Part shown: in pieces, positions 34,156 to 46,615 of the stretch
How the letters are laid out: each line of letters starts with the position of its first letter
Position numbering within the stretch: position 1 is the stretch's first letter
NCBI RefSeq assembly: GCF_008728515.1
Contig: NC_044984.1
Span: 86,201,277-86,265,276 of the forward strand
DNA: 64,000 nt
Reading direction: 5' to 3'
Origin: Papio anubis
Taxonomy: Eukaryota; Chordata; Mammalia; Primates; Cercopithecidae
Program-made: the position numbers and the translations under genes
Notes under the pieces: model-generated
What the model was told of the DNA's origin: nothing
The model's input: the letters and a program-made list of their open reading frames with translations, nothing else
Databases searched by the model: none

Positions 34156-35195
34156 TGCCAAAGATTGGCATTTTCACAGGGACATCTATCTGGCTGCATC
34201 TTTTCCTTACATTTCGGGTAAAGAAACAAAGTATCCTCAGGATATGATCAGTACTGAGACCACTCTAGAAGATTGGGTGACCTGGCAGGGATTTTCAGGA
34301 TACCCACAAAATTCTGACCTCCTCTCCCTTCTGAATATAAATGGATGAATTAAAACTTTATGCAGATCCCAGCAGTGCTCTGTAGCCTCTAAATATTTGT
34401 TGGCTAAAAGTGAATGAATGGGGATATTATAAAACTCCTGAGTGTCCACAGCTGACTGTAATGAGAAACACACCTCTGCTAACAACTCCAGATGGAAATA
34501 AACATTCAGATTCCACAGAGCTCCTCCGCCACCCATGGCCAGCCTCCTTAGGCAAGGAAAGTTTCTCTGCAGAACTCCCAAATCCTGATTACAATATATC
34601 CTTAGTTGTTGGGTCCTTGGCGATGTAAAAGATCTTGCCTTTAGATCAGAATTCGTAATCCTGATTTTCCGAATAACTGCCCAGCCCCAAGAATTGCCCT
34701 CAGAATCAATACATTAGCATTTGCATTTCACAATTAAGAAATACCTGGAGCTCAGAAGATAGGCCAAGAAAAATTTTTCAATAGTTGTAAGAGGTTCACT
34801 TCAGGGTAATGACTCTGAGGGTCTGAGGTCCCGGAGAAATGAGAACAGGTCAAAACAATCAGAGGAAAAGTTATGCTATACTGACTAATTAGAAACCTCT
34901 GTTTCTAAAATGAGGTGGTCCTTGTGAGCTAAACAATGCCCCTGGGGTGAATGGGGCTTTTAACTCATACTTCCGAGACCTGCCACCTTCTTCTCTGTTG
35001 ATCCCAGGTTATCACAGAGCTTATCACTTATTTCTAAGGCAAATCACAAAGGCTCAGAAAAGTCAGTGAGAGACCATTTACTCTCTAATTCTAACACTGA
35101 TCCATTCCCTAAGATTCAGCTCCGAAGTCAAATTTCTCTGAAGCATTCTCAGTTCACAAAGAAGAGATTGTAAAATGTTATAGGAGGAAAAAGCT
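34156..35195. other. Unique sequence
   Basis: No repeat is recognised. Open frames on both strands at 34237-34628 overlap each other and have no recognisable domain; I do not call a gene. Confidence 0.4.
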
Positions 35196-35197
35196 GT

Positions 35198-35300
35198 GAA
35201 TTTGAGATATAGTTCAGATGTGGATCTACTTGCTGCTGACCTCAGGCACACAACTTAACTTCTCTTTGCCTCATATTTCTTCTATGGTGATTCTCAGGCA
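35198..35300 (+). repeat. Possible MIR fragment, sense
   Basis: 'cacaacttaacttctctttgcctcatatttcttctatgg' (about 35249-35287) resembles the MIR core ttacttaacctctctgtgcctcagtttcctcatctg. Confidence 0.55.
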
Positions 35301-35611
35301 CTCAGACTTGTATGTGGTGGGTGTCTGGTTAATGAAAGTTGGCTTTCTTCTCCTCATTGTGTCCCCATCATAACCAGTACCAACACTATAACACATCTTG
35401 GACTTTGCCTTAGAGTAGGTTTGATATACATGACTTGTCTCCTCCTTTATGGTGTAAACTACTTTTCAAGAAGGGCATATGTATACCCCTGTGGGCCCAG
35501 TGTACCTTCCACAGCATATGTTCAGTGCATGCTCACAGCAAGGAATTAAATTAATTTTTATTTATAGGAAAAGAGTGAACTTTGCTTCAAAAGGCAAAGT
35601 AAATGATAATT
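35301..35611. other. Unique sequence
   Basis: No gene or repeat is recognised. Confidence 0.4.
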
Positions 35612-36460
35612 AATGTAGACATTTCTCCAAACAAGATGCGCAAATGGCCAATAGGTATATGCAAATATGTTCAACATCACTTATCATCAGGGAAATACTA
35701 ATCAAAACCACAATGAGATATTATTTTACACCTGTTAGGATGCCCATAATTAAACAAAAAAGGAGAAAATAACAGTGTTGGTGAAGACATGGAAAAGTTG
35801 GAACTTTTGTGCACTGTTGGTGGTAAAGTGGTATAACTTCTATGTAAAATAACATGGAGGTTCCAGAAAAAATTAAAAATAGAACTACCATGTGATCCAC
35901 CAATCCCACTTCTGGATATGTATGCAAATGAATTGCAAACAAGATCTCAAAAAGGCATTTGCACCCACATAATTATTTCAGCGTTATTCACAATAGCCAA
36001 GAAGTGGAAGCAACCTAATATCTATCAGTTGATGAGCGAATAAAGAAAATGTGGTATATACACCTATGGAATACTACTCAGCCTTAAAAAATATGGATAT
36101 TCTGCAATATGTGATAACATGGATGAAACCTGAGAGCAGTATGTTAAGTGAAATTAAGCCAGGCACAGAAGGACAAATAGTACCCAATGATTCCATTTCT
36201 ATGAAGTATCTAAAGTAGTCAACCTCATAGAAGCAAAAAGGAGATTGATGGTGTTGGAGGCTCAGAGAGGAAATGGAGACTTGCTGTTCAATGAATATAG
36301 AGTTTCAAGCATGCAAGAGGAAAGAGTTCCAGAGATCTGCCATACAATATAGTGCATACAGTTAACAACACTGTGCTGTGCATGAGAAAATGTCTTAAGT
36401 GGGTAGAGTTCATGTTATATGGTTTTACTACCATGAAAATAATAATCATTAATAATCTTT
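35612..36460 (+). mobile_element. L1M (L1MA/MB-like) 3' end
   Basis: It begins in the C-terminal part of ORF2 ('agacatttctccaaacaagatg') and continues through the standard blocks 'ggaatactactcagcc', 'gataacatggatgaaacc', and a 3' UTR with 'tacagttaacaacactgtgctg' and 'gtagagttcatgttatatgg'. It is more diverged than the two primate L1s and belongs to the older mammalian-wide group. The full-length L1 inserted just downstream. Confidence 0.9.
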
Positions 36461-36521
36461 TTCTAATCCTGATTCCTTGTCAATCTTCTTACATTGATTA
36501 TTTTCTTAAAAAAAATATACT

Positions 36522-38105
36522 GGAGGGGGGCCAAGATGGCCGATTAGAAGCAGCTACGGTCTGCTGCACTCAAGGAGAGGAAAAAAGAGGCTAGTGAATA
36601 CAGCACCTTCAACTGAAATATCCAAGTAGTCACACTGGAACTGATCAGGGAAACAACTCAAACCACGGAAAATGAAGAAAAGCACGGTGGGGCTATGGCC
36701 CATCCTGGAGCAACATGGAGCCAAGGGAACTTCCACACCCAGCCAAGGAAAGCGGTGAGCGACTGTGAAACCCTGGGAAACCACACTTCTCTCACAGATT
36801 TTTGCAACCCATGGATCAGGAGATCCCCTTGTGAGTCCACACCATCAGAGCATTGGGTGGGATACACAGAGCTGTGTGGAGTTTCAGCAGAGCAGATGCT
36901 CAGGCACACACAGAGACCCAGGAGTTTTATGTACTCCGGCCCCTAGATGCGCAACAAACGTGTCTGCAACTCAGACAAGGCGAGAGGTCTGCACATACCC
37001 CTAGGAAGTGGGCAGAATCCAGAGAGCTGATCAGCCTTGTTCTGTTGGCCCCACTTCCAGGGCACCTCACAAGATAAGACCCACTGGCAATAGGGTGGAG
37101 CCTGCCTGAGACTGAATGGAACCCCCAGGAGAATGGGTATGCACCATCTATGCTGTTTGATTGACTCAGCCGCTCCAGCCTGCAGGCTTTGGAGAGTGCA
37201 AATGGTCCAAATGAGGAAGGGTTCCCCAGCAGCTCAACACAGTGACTTAGCCAGATCATGGCCAGACTGCTTCTCTAAGTAGGACCCAGATCCATTCCTT
37301 CTCACTGAGTGGTTCCTCCCAGCCAGACCCACTGGCAAGTATTATTATGGACAGAGCTTTGATCTCTCCCTGGAACAAAGGGCTGGGGGTTGGGGAGGGC
37401 CGCCACCTCGGTTGGTTGGATGACTTAGTCATTCCAGCCTGATGGCTTTGGAAAGTCCAAGCTGACAGGCACAGAGGCCATTCCTTATCACAATATAGCT
37501 GTTTTTGTCAAGGCATGGCCAGACTGCTTTAAGAAATCTCCTCTTCTTCAGAGGGTGGGTCCTCCCAGCCAGGGACTCCAGTCACCCTTGCCACTGTTCT
37601 TTGAGAGGACAGAGCTCCAATTTCTCCCTGGGATGGAGTGCCTCAGGGGTGGTGCAGGTGGTCACCTTTGCTGTTCTGGCTCCTCAGCTGGTCCAGCCTG
37701 GGGGCCTTGGAGAGCCCAGATCAATCAGGGGCTGAAGGGGTCCCCAGCAGAGCACAGCTGCTCTACCAAAAAGCAGCCAGACTGCTTCTTTAGGAAGGAC
37801 CCTGATTACATTCCTCCTGACTGAATGGACCTCCCAAATGGAGTCTCCAACCACTTCTTAAAGGTGCATTCCAGCTGGCAATGGGTCAGTATTCCCTGGG
37901 ACGGAACTTCCAGAAGAAAGGGCAGGCTGCCATCCCTGCTGTTTTACAGCCTTCATTGGTGATACCTCCAGGTATGGGAAGAACTGAGGCAACTATGGTC
38001 TGGAGCAGACCCCCAGGAAACCACAGCAACCCCATGGAAGAGTGGCCAGATTGTTAAAAGAAAACAAAACAAACAGAAAACAACAACAACAACACAGAAA
38101 AACCA
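36522..38105 (+). promoter_or_regulatory. L1 5' UTR with ~258-bp tandem modules
   Basis: The L1 5' UTR normally holds an internal RNA polymerase II promoter. Here it is about 1.58 kb, longer than the roughly 0.9 kb of modern L1. It contains a diverged module repeated in tandem, marked by 'ggccagactgctt' or a close variant near 37261, 37518, 37776 and 38045 (steps of 257, 258 and 269). Each of the full modules also has a 'cctcccagccag'-like block, a 'cagagct..gat/aat.tctccctgg' block and a 'gtccagcctg..ggc.ttgga' block. The first bases carry the ccaagatggc YY1-type site. Confidence 0.8.
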
Positions 38106-39215
38106 TGAAAACCTCATCCAAAGATCAGCAGCCTCAAAGACTGAAGGTAGATAAGCCCACAAAAATGATAAAGAATCAATGTAAAAACAGTGAAAACTCA
38201 AACAGCCAGAGTTCCCCTTTTCCACCAAATGACTGCAACACCTCTCCAGGAAGGGCTCAGAATTGGGCTGAGGTTGAAATGGCTGAAATGACAGACATAG
38301 AATTCAGAAGATGGGTAATAACAAACCTCACTGAGCTAAAGGAGCATGTTATAACCTAATGCACAGAAGTTAAGAATCATGATAAAACAATACAGAAGGT
38401 GACAGCCAAAATAGCCAGTTTAGAGAGAGACATAACCAACCTGTGTAAAAACACACTACAAGAACTTCACAATGCATTCACAAGGATTAATAGCAAATAG
38501 ACCAAGGAGAGGAACGAATATAAGAGCTGGAAGACTGGCTTTCTGAATTATGACAGGCAGACAAGAATAGAGAAAAAAGAATGAAAAGGAATGAAGAAAA
38601 CCTCCAAGAAACATGAGATTATCTAAAGAGACCAAATCTGTGATTGGGGTACCTGAAAGTGGAGGGGGAAGAATGGAAACATATTTGAAAACATAATTCA
38701 GGATATCATCCAGGAGAACTTCCCCAACTTAGCAAGATAGGCTAACATCCAAATTCAGGAAATGCAGAGAGTATTTGTAAGATACTCCACAAGAAGATCA
38801 TCCCCAAGACACATAATCATCAGATTCTCCAAGGTCAAAAAAAAAAAAAAAAAAAATCTTAAGGGCAGTCAGAGAGAAAGGCCAAGTCAGCTACAAAGCG
38901 AAGCCCATCAGGCTAATAGCAGGCCTCTCAGGGGAAACCCTACAAGTCAGAAGAGACTGGGGGCCAATATTCAATATTCTTAAAGAAAATAATTTTCAAC
39001 CCAGAATTTCATATTTGGCCAAACTAAGCTTCATAAATGAAGGAGAAATAAGATTCTTTTCAGACAAGCAAATACTGAGGGAATTTGTTACCACCAGACC
39101 TGCCTTGCAAAAGTTCCTGAAGGAAGCACTAAATATAGAAGGGAAAAACCATTACCAGCCACTACAAAACACACTGAAATACACAGACCAGAGACACTAT
39201 GAAGCAACCACATAA
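38106..39215 (+). pseudogene. L1 ORF1 relict
   Basis: This is the remnant of the L1 RNA-binding chaperone ORF1p. The N-terminal part is open from the ATG at 38106 to a stop at about 38357. The middle is broken by several stops and a 20-A run (38837-38856). The C-terminal domain reads open at 39015-39215 (…REFVTTRPALQKFLKEAL…). It is not functional. Confidence 0.9.
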
Positions 39216-39240
39216 ACAAGCCTGAAAATAACCCACAAGC

Positions 39241-42200
39241 ATGACGATGATAGAATTAAATCCACATGTAACAATACTATATTTAAATGTAAATGGGCTA
39301 AGTGCCCCCAATTAAAAGACACAGAATGGTAAGCTGGATAGAGTCATGACCCATTGGTATGCTGTCTTGAAGAGACCCATCTCACATGCAAAGACACACA
39401 TAGACCAAATATAAACGGATGGAGGGAAAATTACCAAGCAAATGGAAAACAGAAAAAAGCAGGAGTTGCAATTCTAGTTTCTGACAAAACAGACTTTGAA
39501 CCAACAAAGATCAAAAAAGACAAAGAAGGGCATTACAAAATGGTAAAGGGTTCAATTCAACAAGAAGAGCTAACTATCCTAAATATATATTCACCCAATA
39601 TAGAAACACCCAGATTGATAAAGTAAGTTCTTAGAGAACTTCAAAGAGACTTAGACTCCCACACAATGATAGTGGGAGACTTTAACACCCCAATGACAAT
39701 ATTAGATTGAGGAGACAGAAAATTAACAAAGATATTCAGGACCTGAACTCTGCTCTGAATCAAGTGGACTCTGGATCAAGTAGACAAAACTCTCCACCCT
39801 GAAACAGCAGAATATACATTCCTCTCCTTGCTACATGGCACTCACTCTAAAATTGATTACACAATCAGAAATAAAGTAAAACACTTCTCACAAATGCAAA
39901 AGAACTGAAATCATAACAGTCTCTCAGATCACAGTGCACCCAAACTAGAACTCAAGATTAAGAAATTCACTCAAACCCACACCAGGACATGGAAATTGAG
40001 CAATCTGCTCCTGAATGACTCTTGAGTAAATATCAAAATTAAGGCAGAAATCAAGATGTTATTTGAAACTAATAAGATCAAAGAGACAATGTACCAGAAT
40101 CTCCAGAATGCAGCTAAAGCAGTGCTAAGAGAAAAATTTATAGCACTAAATGCCCACATCAAAAAACTAGAAAGATCTCAAGTTAACAACCTAACATCAC
40201 AACTAAAACAACTAGAAAACCAAGAGCAAACAAATCCCAAAGCTAGGAGAAGACAAGAAATGACCCAAATCAGAGCTAAACTGAAGGAGATTTAGACATA
40301 AGAAAAAAAAATTCAAAAGATCAACAAATCCAGAAGCTGGCTTTTTGAAAAAAAGAATAAAATAGATAGGCCACTAGCTAGACAAATAAGTAAGAAAAGA
40401 GAGAAGATTCAAGTAAACACAATCAGAAATGATAACAAGGATATCACCACTGACCCCACAGAAATATAAGCAACCATCGGAGAACACTATAGATACCTCT
40501 ATGCACATAAACTAGACAATCTAGAAGAAATGGACACATACATTCTCCCAAGACTGAACCAGAGGAAATTGAATCCCTGAATAGGTCAATTAAGTTCTGA
40601 AATTGAGGCAGTTAATAAATAGCCTACCAACTAACAACAACAACAACAACAAAAAAAAAAACCCAGGACAGACAAGGCAGATTCACAACTGAATTCTACT
40701 AGAGGTACAAAAAAGAGAAAGAAGAGTTGATGTCATTCCTACTGAAATTATTCCAAAAAATTGAAAAGGAAGGAATCCTTCCCAACTCATTCTATGAGGC
40801 CAGCATCACCCTGATACCGAAACCTGGCAGACATACAACAGAAAAAGAAAACTTCAGGCCAATATCCTTGATGAAGATCAACACAAAAATCCTCAACAAA
40901 ATATTGGCAAACTAAATCCAGCAGCACATCAAAAAGCTTATTCACCACGATCAAGTAGGCTTCATCCCCAAGATGCAAAGTTGGTTCAACATACACAAAT
41001 CAATAAATGTGATTCATCACATAAACAGAACTAAAGACAAAAACCACATGATTATCTCAATAGATTCAGAAAAGGCCTTCAATAAAATCCAATATCCCTT
41101 CATGTTAAAAACTCTAAGTAAACTAGGTATTGAAGGAATATACTTCAAAATAATAAGAGCCGTGTATGACAAACCCACAACCAGTATCATACTGAATAGG
41201 CAAAAGCTGGAAGCATTTCCCTTGAAAACCAGCACAAGACAAGGAAGCCTTCTGTCACCACTGTTATTCAACATAGTATTGGAAGTTCTAGTCAGGGCAA
41301 TTAGGCAGAAGAAAGAAATAAAGCATATTCAAATAGGAAGAGAGGAAGTCAAACTATCTTTGTTTGCAGATGACATGATCCTGCATTTAGAAAACCCCAT
41401 AGTTTCAGCCCAAAAGCTTCTTAAGCTAATAAACAACTTCAGCAAAGTCTCAGGATACTAAATCAATGTGCAAACATCACCAGCATTCCTACATACAAAT
41501 AACAGGCAAGCCGCGAGCCAAATCATGAATGAACTCCCATTCACAATTGCCACAAAAAGAATAGAATACCTAGGGGTAGAGCTAACAAGGGAAGTGAAGG
41601 ACCTCTTCAAGGAGAACTACAAACCACTGCTCAAAGAAATCAGAGATGACAAAAACAAATGGAAAAACATTCCATGCTCATGGATAGGAAGAATTAGTAT
41701 CATGAAAATGCCCATAGTGCCCAAAGCAATTTATAGATTCAATGCTAATCCCATTAAACTACCATTGACATTCTTTACAGAATTAGAAAAAAAAAAAAAA
41801 AACTCTTTTAAAATTCATATGGAACCAAAAAAGAGCCCGTATAGCCAAAACAATCCTAAGCAAAAAGAACACTGCTGCAGGTATCACATTAGTTGACTTC
41901 AAATTATACTACAGGGCTACAGTAACCAAAACAGCATGGTACTGGTACAAAAACAGACACATAGACAAATGGAACAGAATAGAGAACTCAGAAATAAGAC
42001 TGCACACATACCAGCATCTTATCTTCAACAAACCTGACAAAAACAAGCAATGAGGAAAGGATTACCTATTTAATACATGGTGCTGGGATAACTGGCTAAC
42101 CATATGCAGAAAATTGAAACTGGACCCCCTCCTCATACCATGTACAAAAATCAGCTTGGGATGTGTTAAAGGCCTAAATGTAAAACCCAAAACTATAAAA

Positions 42201-43110
42201 ACCCTAGAAGAAAACCTATGCAATACCATTCAAGACACAGGCATGGGCAAAGATTTTATGATGAAGATGCCAAAAGCAATTGCAACAAAAGCAAAAATTG
42301 GCAAATGAAATCTAATTAAACTAAAGAACTTCTGCACAGTAAAAAACAAAAAACAAACAACAAAAAACACACTATCATCAGAGTAAACAGAAAACCTACA
42401 GAATGGGTGAAAATTTTTGCAATCTATCCATCTGACAAAGGTCTAATATCCAGTGTCTATAAGGAACACTTAAATTTAACAAGCAATAAACAACCCCATT
42501 AAAAAGTGCGCAAAGGACATGAACAGACATTTCTCAAAAGAAGACATACATGCAGTCAACAAACATGAAAAAAAGCTCAACATCACTAATTATTAAAGAA
42601 ATACAAATCAAAACCACGGTGAGATACCATCTCACACCAGTCAGATGACTATTATTTAAAAGTCAAAAACAACAGATGTTAGCAAGGTTGTGGAGTAAAA
42701 GGAACACTTTGACACAGTTGGTAAGAGTGTAAATTCGTTCAACCATTGTGGAAGACAATGTGACTATTCCTCAAAGACCTATGTGCAGAAATACCATTCA
42801 ACCCAGCAATCGATTACTGGTTATATATCCAAAGGAATATAAATCATTCTATTGTAAAGACACATGCACACATATATTCATTGCAGCACAATAGCAAAGA
42901 CATGGAATAAACCTAAATGCCCATAAATGATAGACTGGATTAAAAAAAATGTGGTTTGTGTACACCATGGAACACTATGCAGCCATACACAGGAACAAGA
43001 TCACGTCCTTTTCAGGGACATAGTTGGAGCTCGATGCCGTTATCCTTAACAAACTAACGCAGGAACAAAGAATCAAATACTGCATGTTCTCACTTATAAG
43101 TGGGAGCTGA
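39241..43110 (+). pseudogene. L1 ORF2 relict (endonuclease, RT, C-terminal)
   Basis: The remnant of ORF2p (normally about 1275 residues) starts near the ATG at 39241 and reaches the expected stop at 43108-43110. Open pieces: endonuclease at 39354-39626 (EETHLTCKDTH), RT at 40973-41461 with the catalytic box L-F-A-D-D-M, and the thumb/C-terminal part at 41468-41896 and 42114-42308. Stops, frameshifts and a 16-A expansion (41787-41802) break it. An A/C-rich insert (about 42342-42370) is also present. It is not functional. Confidence 0.93.
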
Positions 43111-44541
43111 ATGATGAGAACACAGGGACACATGGAGGGTAACAACACACTCTGGGGCCTGTCAGAGGGTAGTGGGTAGGAGGATGGAGAGCATCCAGAA
43201 GAATAGCAAATGGATGCTGGGCCTAATAACTTGGTGATGGGATAATCTATGCAGCAAACTACCATGGCACACGTTTACCTTGTAACAAACCTGCACATCC
43301 TGCACAGGTACCCCTGAACTTAAAAGTTGAAAAAAAATCTTAAAGAAATAGAAGCTTTTTTTGTGCCTTGCTATTTTACTACCCTGGGACTAATGAAAAT
43401 GAAAATGTAGGCTTCTGTGATCCAACTTGCCTCGAGAACAGTGGTTCTTAACCTGAGCACCACAACAATCCAACTTGGTGATGTACAGAAAGTAAAACCA
43501 TACAGCTGAGTAGGGGAGAACCCAAGCTAAGAAGGCAAACCCCAATTTCATCTCGTAATGGCTATTTTCCTTTGAGAAATTCCTAGGCTTTGGGGCCCCT
43601 GATTTACTCAGATGAAAAATAAAAATAATAACAATGCTTCTCTCATAGCACTATTATCACAATTTAATGAGATCATAAACACAAAGCACCTAACTCAGCC
43701 AATATAACTCTTACTGTTAATTTGTACTCAAAATCAGTAAAGAACCCAGGTTGCAAGTATGTGTGTGTATGTGTGTGTGCACTCATATATAATCGATTTA
43801 TTTTAGACATATTATCCCCATGGCACCATGAGTGTTACTTTTCTGCTATGGTACAAATAACTACTTCATAATTCATTCATTTTGTCGAGTTTAATTTTTT
43901 TCAAAGTGGGCCACTTTTCTCTAAGCTTGTCATCTACAAATTATGGATGCTTTTAAGACAGATTACACATGTTTTTTTCTATTCTTATCTCTCTCATCAT
44001 CTGCACTCCAATGTGTAGTAGAATAGATTGTCTATTTAGACTTTCTGTAAAATCTTTTCAAATGAATAAATAACTACACATTTAAATTTTGAAAAAATGT
44101 AATGAAAATTTTTTATCAAAAGATAAAATGTGTTCATTTTTCTCCAAATATTTTAAGTTGAGCATACCTTAACTGAAATATCTACGTCACATTTTCCTTC
44201 TTGGGGAGCAATTATGAGAGAGTTTCTATTTCATAAAATTGTTTAACAGTCGGGAAGATGCTAAAGAACTGACAGCTCATTTATTATGATTTCTTATTTT
44301 GTAAAATAGGAAACTAAAATCCAAATTGACCTAGAGAGTTGGCTTACCAAAGACTCAATTCATAGTCTTCAGGGTTCTGTACCAGGCTGCATTTAATCAA
44401 AATCTCTTGCTAGACACAGCTGAGACCATGGTTAATCTAACAGCTTCTAATGGATTTAAGAGTATTTGTGTTTATCAGGAAATAAGTACATTAGCATTCA
44501 CTTCATCACACCCTCTCAAAAATCTCTTCCCCTCCTTTCAA

Positions 44542-44545
<4 letters not shown>

Positions 44546-44584
<39 letters not shown>

Positions 44585-44592
44585 CTCTCTCT
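44546..44592. repeat. (CA)n(CT)n compound microsatellite
   Basis: About 17 CA units followed by six CT units. Confidence 0.97.
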
Positions 44593-44617
44593 GCCAAGAG
44601 CCGCTTGTAAAATCCAT

Positions 44618-44637
44618 CCGGCCACCAGGGGGCCACC
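44618..44637 (+). promoter_or_regulatory. Candidate CTCF binding site
   Basis: CCGGCCACCAGGGGGCCACC contains the full CTCF core CCACCAGGGGGC, preceded by GG as in the consensus tGGCCACCAGGGGGCgcta, on the + strand. It departs from the consensus only in the last few bases. CTCF sites anchor chromatin loops, and orientation matters for loop direction. Seen: the motif. Inferred: occupancy. The match lies outside any recognised repeat. Confidence 0.6.
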
Positions 44638-45002
44638 AAGAGAATGAAAAACCAGAATAAACTCCTGCCTAAGATATCCCCCTTATTTTGTCAATAAAAC
44701 AATTGTGTGGATTACTAGAATATAAAAAATATTGTCTTCCAGAAACTGGAATCTTAGTTTAAATGACAGTACTATAGCCGCGTAAAGTCATTCTGCCGGT
44801 AAAATGTAGTGTAGCCCACGAATTTAGATTCAATACATTTCCATTCACTAACTGAATTCAAATTGTAATTTTCTTTCAACAGTAACTGGATAGTCTATAA
44901 TTTTAAGAAATTATTATTCATTTTTATTAGATAAATTGTATTGGGGATAGTTTTTAAAAAGTCCTCAGCTTTTAGAAATATATTTTAACTATGTATTTAT
45001 TT

Positions 45003-45173
45003 ATAGGTTTGTGACCTAGGAGCAATAAGCTATACCATATAGTCTAGGTATGTAGTAGCTAGATCATGTAGGTTTGTGTAAGTGTACTCTGTGATGTTCA
45101 CTCAATGATGAAATCACCTAACAACACATTTCTCAGAACACATCCTTTTCATTAACATATCACCTTATGACTG
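45003..45173 (-). mobile_element. MER2 (Tigger-type) fragment
   Basis: 'cctaggagcaataagctatacc', 'taggtatgtagtagct', 'aggtttgtgtaagtgtactctg', 'cacctaacaacacatttctcag', and the terminus 'cttatgactg' match the antisense MER2 end. Only one end of the element is retained. Confidence 0.88.
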
Positions 45174-45357
45174 CATTATAAGAATTTGGGGACATTAAAA
45201 ATTATATACAAATGAGTGTGTGTACGCATAGCTACACTTATTTCCCCCGAAGTAGAATATTGTCATGTTGGACCACTTCTGAAATAGGTGCTTTACATGC
45301 AAACTACAGGCAGATTCCTTCTTTCCTCCAAGTGTATCTATGCCTTAAGGACTTAGA

Positions 45358-45562
45358 GTAGTGATTGTCAAGCAGCATCCTGCCTCTAGGGGTTATATGG
45401 CAATGTTTGTCAACATATTTGGTTGCTACATCTTGGAAGGGAGGTGCTGTTGGCATCTAGTGGGTAGAGGCCAGGGATACTGCTAAACAATGTACAGCAC
45501 AACCTCCAAACACAGAATTATCCTGCTCAAATTATCAGTAGTACCAACGCTGAGGAACCCTG
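45358..45562 (+). mobile_element. MER20 (hAT-Charlie)
   Basis: 'atggcaatgtttgtcaac', 'ggttgctacatcttgg', 'ggcatctagtgggtagaggc', 'cagggatactgctaaac' and 'gagaaccctg'-like end (gaggaaccctg) follow MER20 from end to end. Confidence 0.92.
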
Positions 45563-46612
45563 TCTCAGAGTCACATTATTTTAGATCTGGAAGGAGCCTT
45601 AGTTCCATACAATACCTTCATACTTGAGATCAGAAGGCAAGAAAGGTTTCTTTTTTTTTTTTTTCTCAATAACTATAGAGTCAAATGTTCTCTGATACTG
45701 AATTAGGCCCGAGTCCCTGAAAATCCTGTTAAAAATAGCTCAAGGTAAATGTGTTTTTCTCAGATTTATATTTTGTAGTACATAGTGCTCTCAACTGAGA
45801 ATATTCCAAACTCAAAGATACCAGTGTGGTTAATTTTGGCCTCTCCCTTGTACAAAGTAAGCGCTCAGGAAAGCTGTTGAATCAAATCCAAATTTTAGTA
45901 CTCACTACAATAAGCAACTTGATTTTTTCCCCCAACAATTTGGATCAAAATTCATTGTCCGAGTTTGATATGTTGAAAGAGATTGTTTTGGGGAGAAGAT
46001 TTATGAATATTCATGGTCATCTTTAAACATGGAAAATCAATTTAAAGATCAATTTTCAGCACTTTTAATTGGCTTCTGCCAGTATCATTCAAATCACACG
46101 GAGTCTCCACAGAATTATGGAGTGAGATGCAGATAGCAAGGCTAACCTACATTAGGTAATGTTAGAGAAATAACATAAACATATCTAAACATACCAACAT
46201 GATAACATAACAAGGACATATAATTTCAATATATTAGTGATTTATATAGGCACTTTAAATGGTCTTGAAATAGACAATCAAGCCCAAAACATCCCCAGTA
46301 GATTTATGAATCTGAGCACAGAAGCTCTTAACAACTATCAACATCACAAAAACAGAGGTGACCGGCCATTACATGCCCCTTGTCAGAGGAACACATCACT
46401 ACCTTTGTATTTCTCCCCATCACCCGAAAAAGAGACTGGAGCATTATCAAGATATGTAACTACCAATTTACAAGAAACCCAGACTATGGGACATTCTGTG
46501 GATCAAATGACCTATGTTCTACCACTAAAAAATTGCAAAATAGTTTGCAAAAGAAATGAAGATGAGGATGGATGTTTAGATGAAAGAGACTTAAATGACA
46601 CATGAATCAAAA
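45563..46612. other. Unique; unnamed repeat-like part near 46450-46605
   Basis: There is a 15-T tract at about 45649-45664. The 122-codon open frame at 46237-46605 has no recognisable domain. Its 3' half ('gactatgggacattctgtgg', 'caaatgacct') resembles an interspersed repeat I cannot name, so I do not call a gene. Confidence 0.35.
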
Positions 46613-46615
46613 GCA

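Larger units (their letters stand above)
36522..43337 (+). mobile_element. Full-length primate L1 (L1PA/L1PB), inactive
   Basis: About 6.8 kb from a 5' UTR start (ggaggggggccaagatggcc) to a 3' end (cccctgaacttaaaagttg plus A8). Order: 5' UTR with tandem modules, ORF1 relict, ORF2 relict, 3' UTR. An imperfect target duplication brackets it: TCTTAAAAAAAATA at 36504-36517 and TCTTAAAGAAATA at 43338-43350. Both ORFs carry many stops and frameshifts, plus A-run expansions (38837-38856 and 41787-41802), so it cannot move. Divergence suggests an older primate L1 rather than a recently active one. Confidence 0.95.
43351..45002. other. Mostly unique; MER5-like end near 43438
   Basis: 'cagtggttcttaacctgagc' at 43439 looks like a hAT terminus (MER5-type), but the interior is too diverged to name. 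The rest is unique, with a (TG)n patch at about 43759-43780, the CA/CT microsatellite and the CTCF-like site listed separately. Confidence 0.4.

Noticed and set aside
34237..34628. Overlapping 114- and 72-codon ORFs on opposite strands
   Set aside because: They have no recognised domain or splice signals. Overlap on both strands is typical of chance ORFs in slightly GC-richer DNA.
36927..37824. Several overlapping ORFs on both strands
   Set aside because: They are in the GC-richer L1 5' UTR modules. The proteins do not correspond to any L1 ORF.
40973..41461. 162-codon ORF with a reverse transcriptase motif
   Set aside because: It is part of the broken ORF2 of the L1 at 36522-43337, so it is reported as a relict and not as a gene.
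46237..46605. 122-codon ORF
   Set aside because: No domain, splice site or promoter context is visible, and the 3' half resembles an interspersed repeat.
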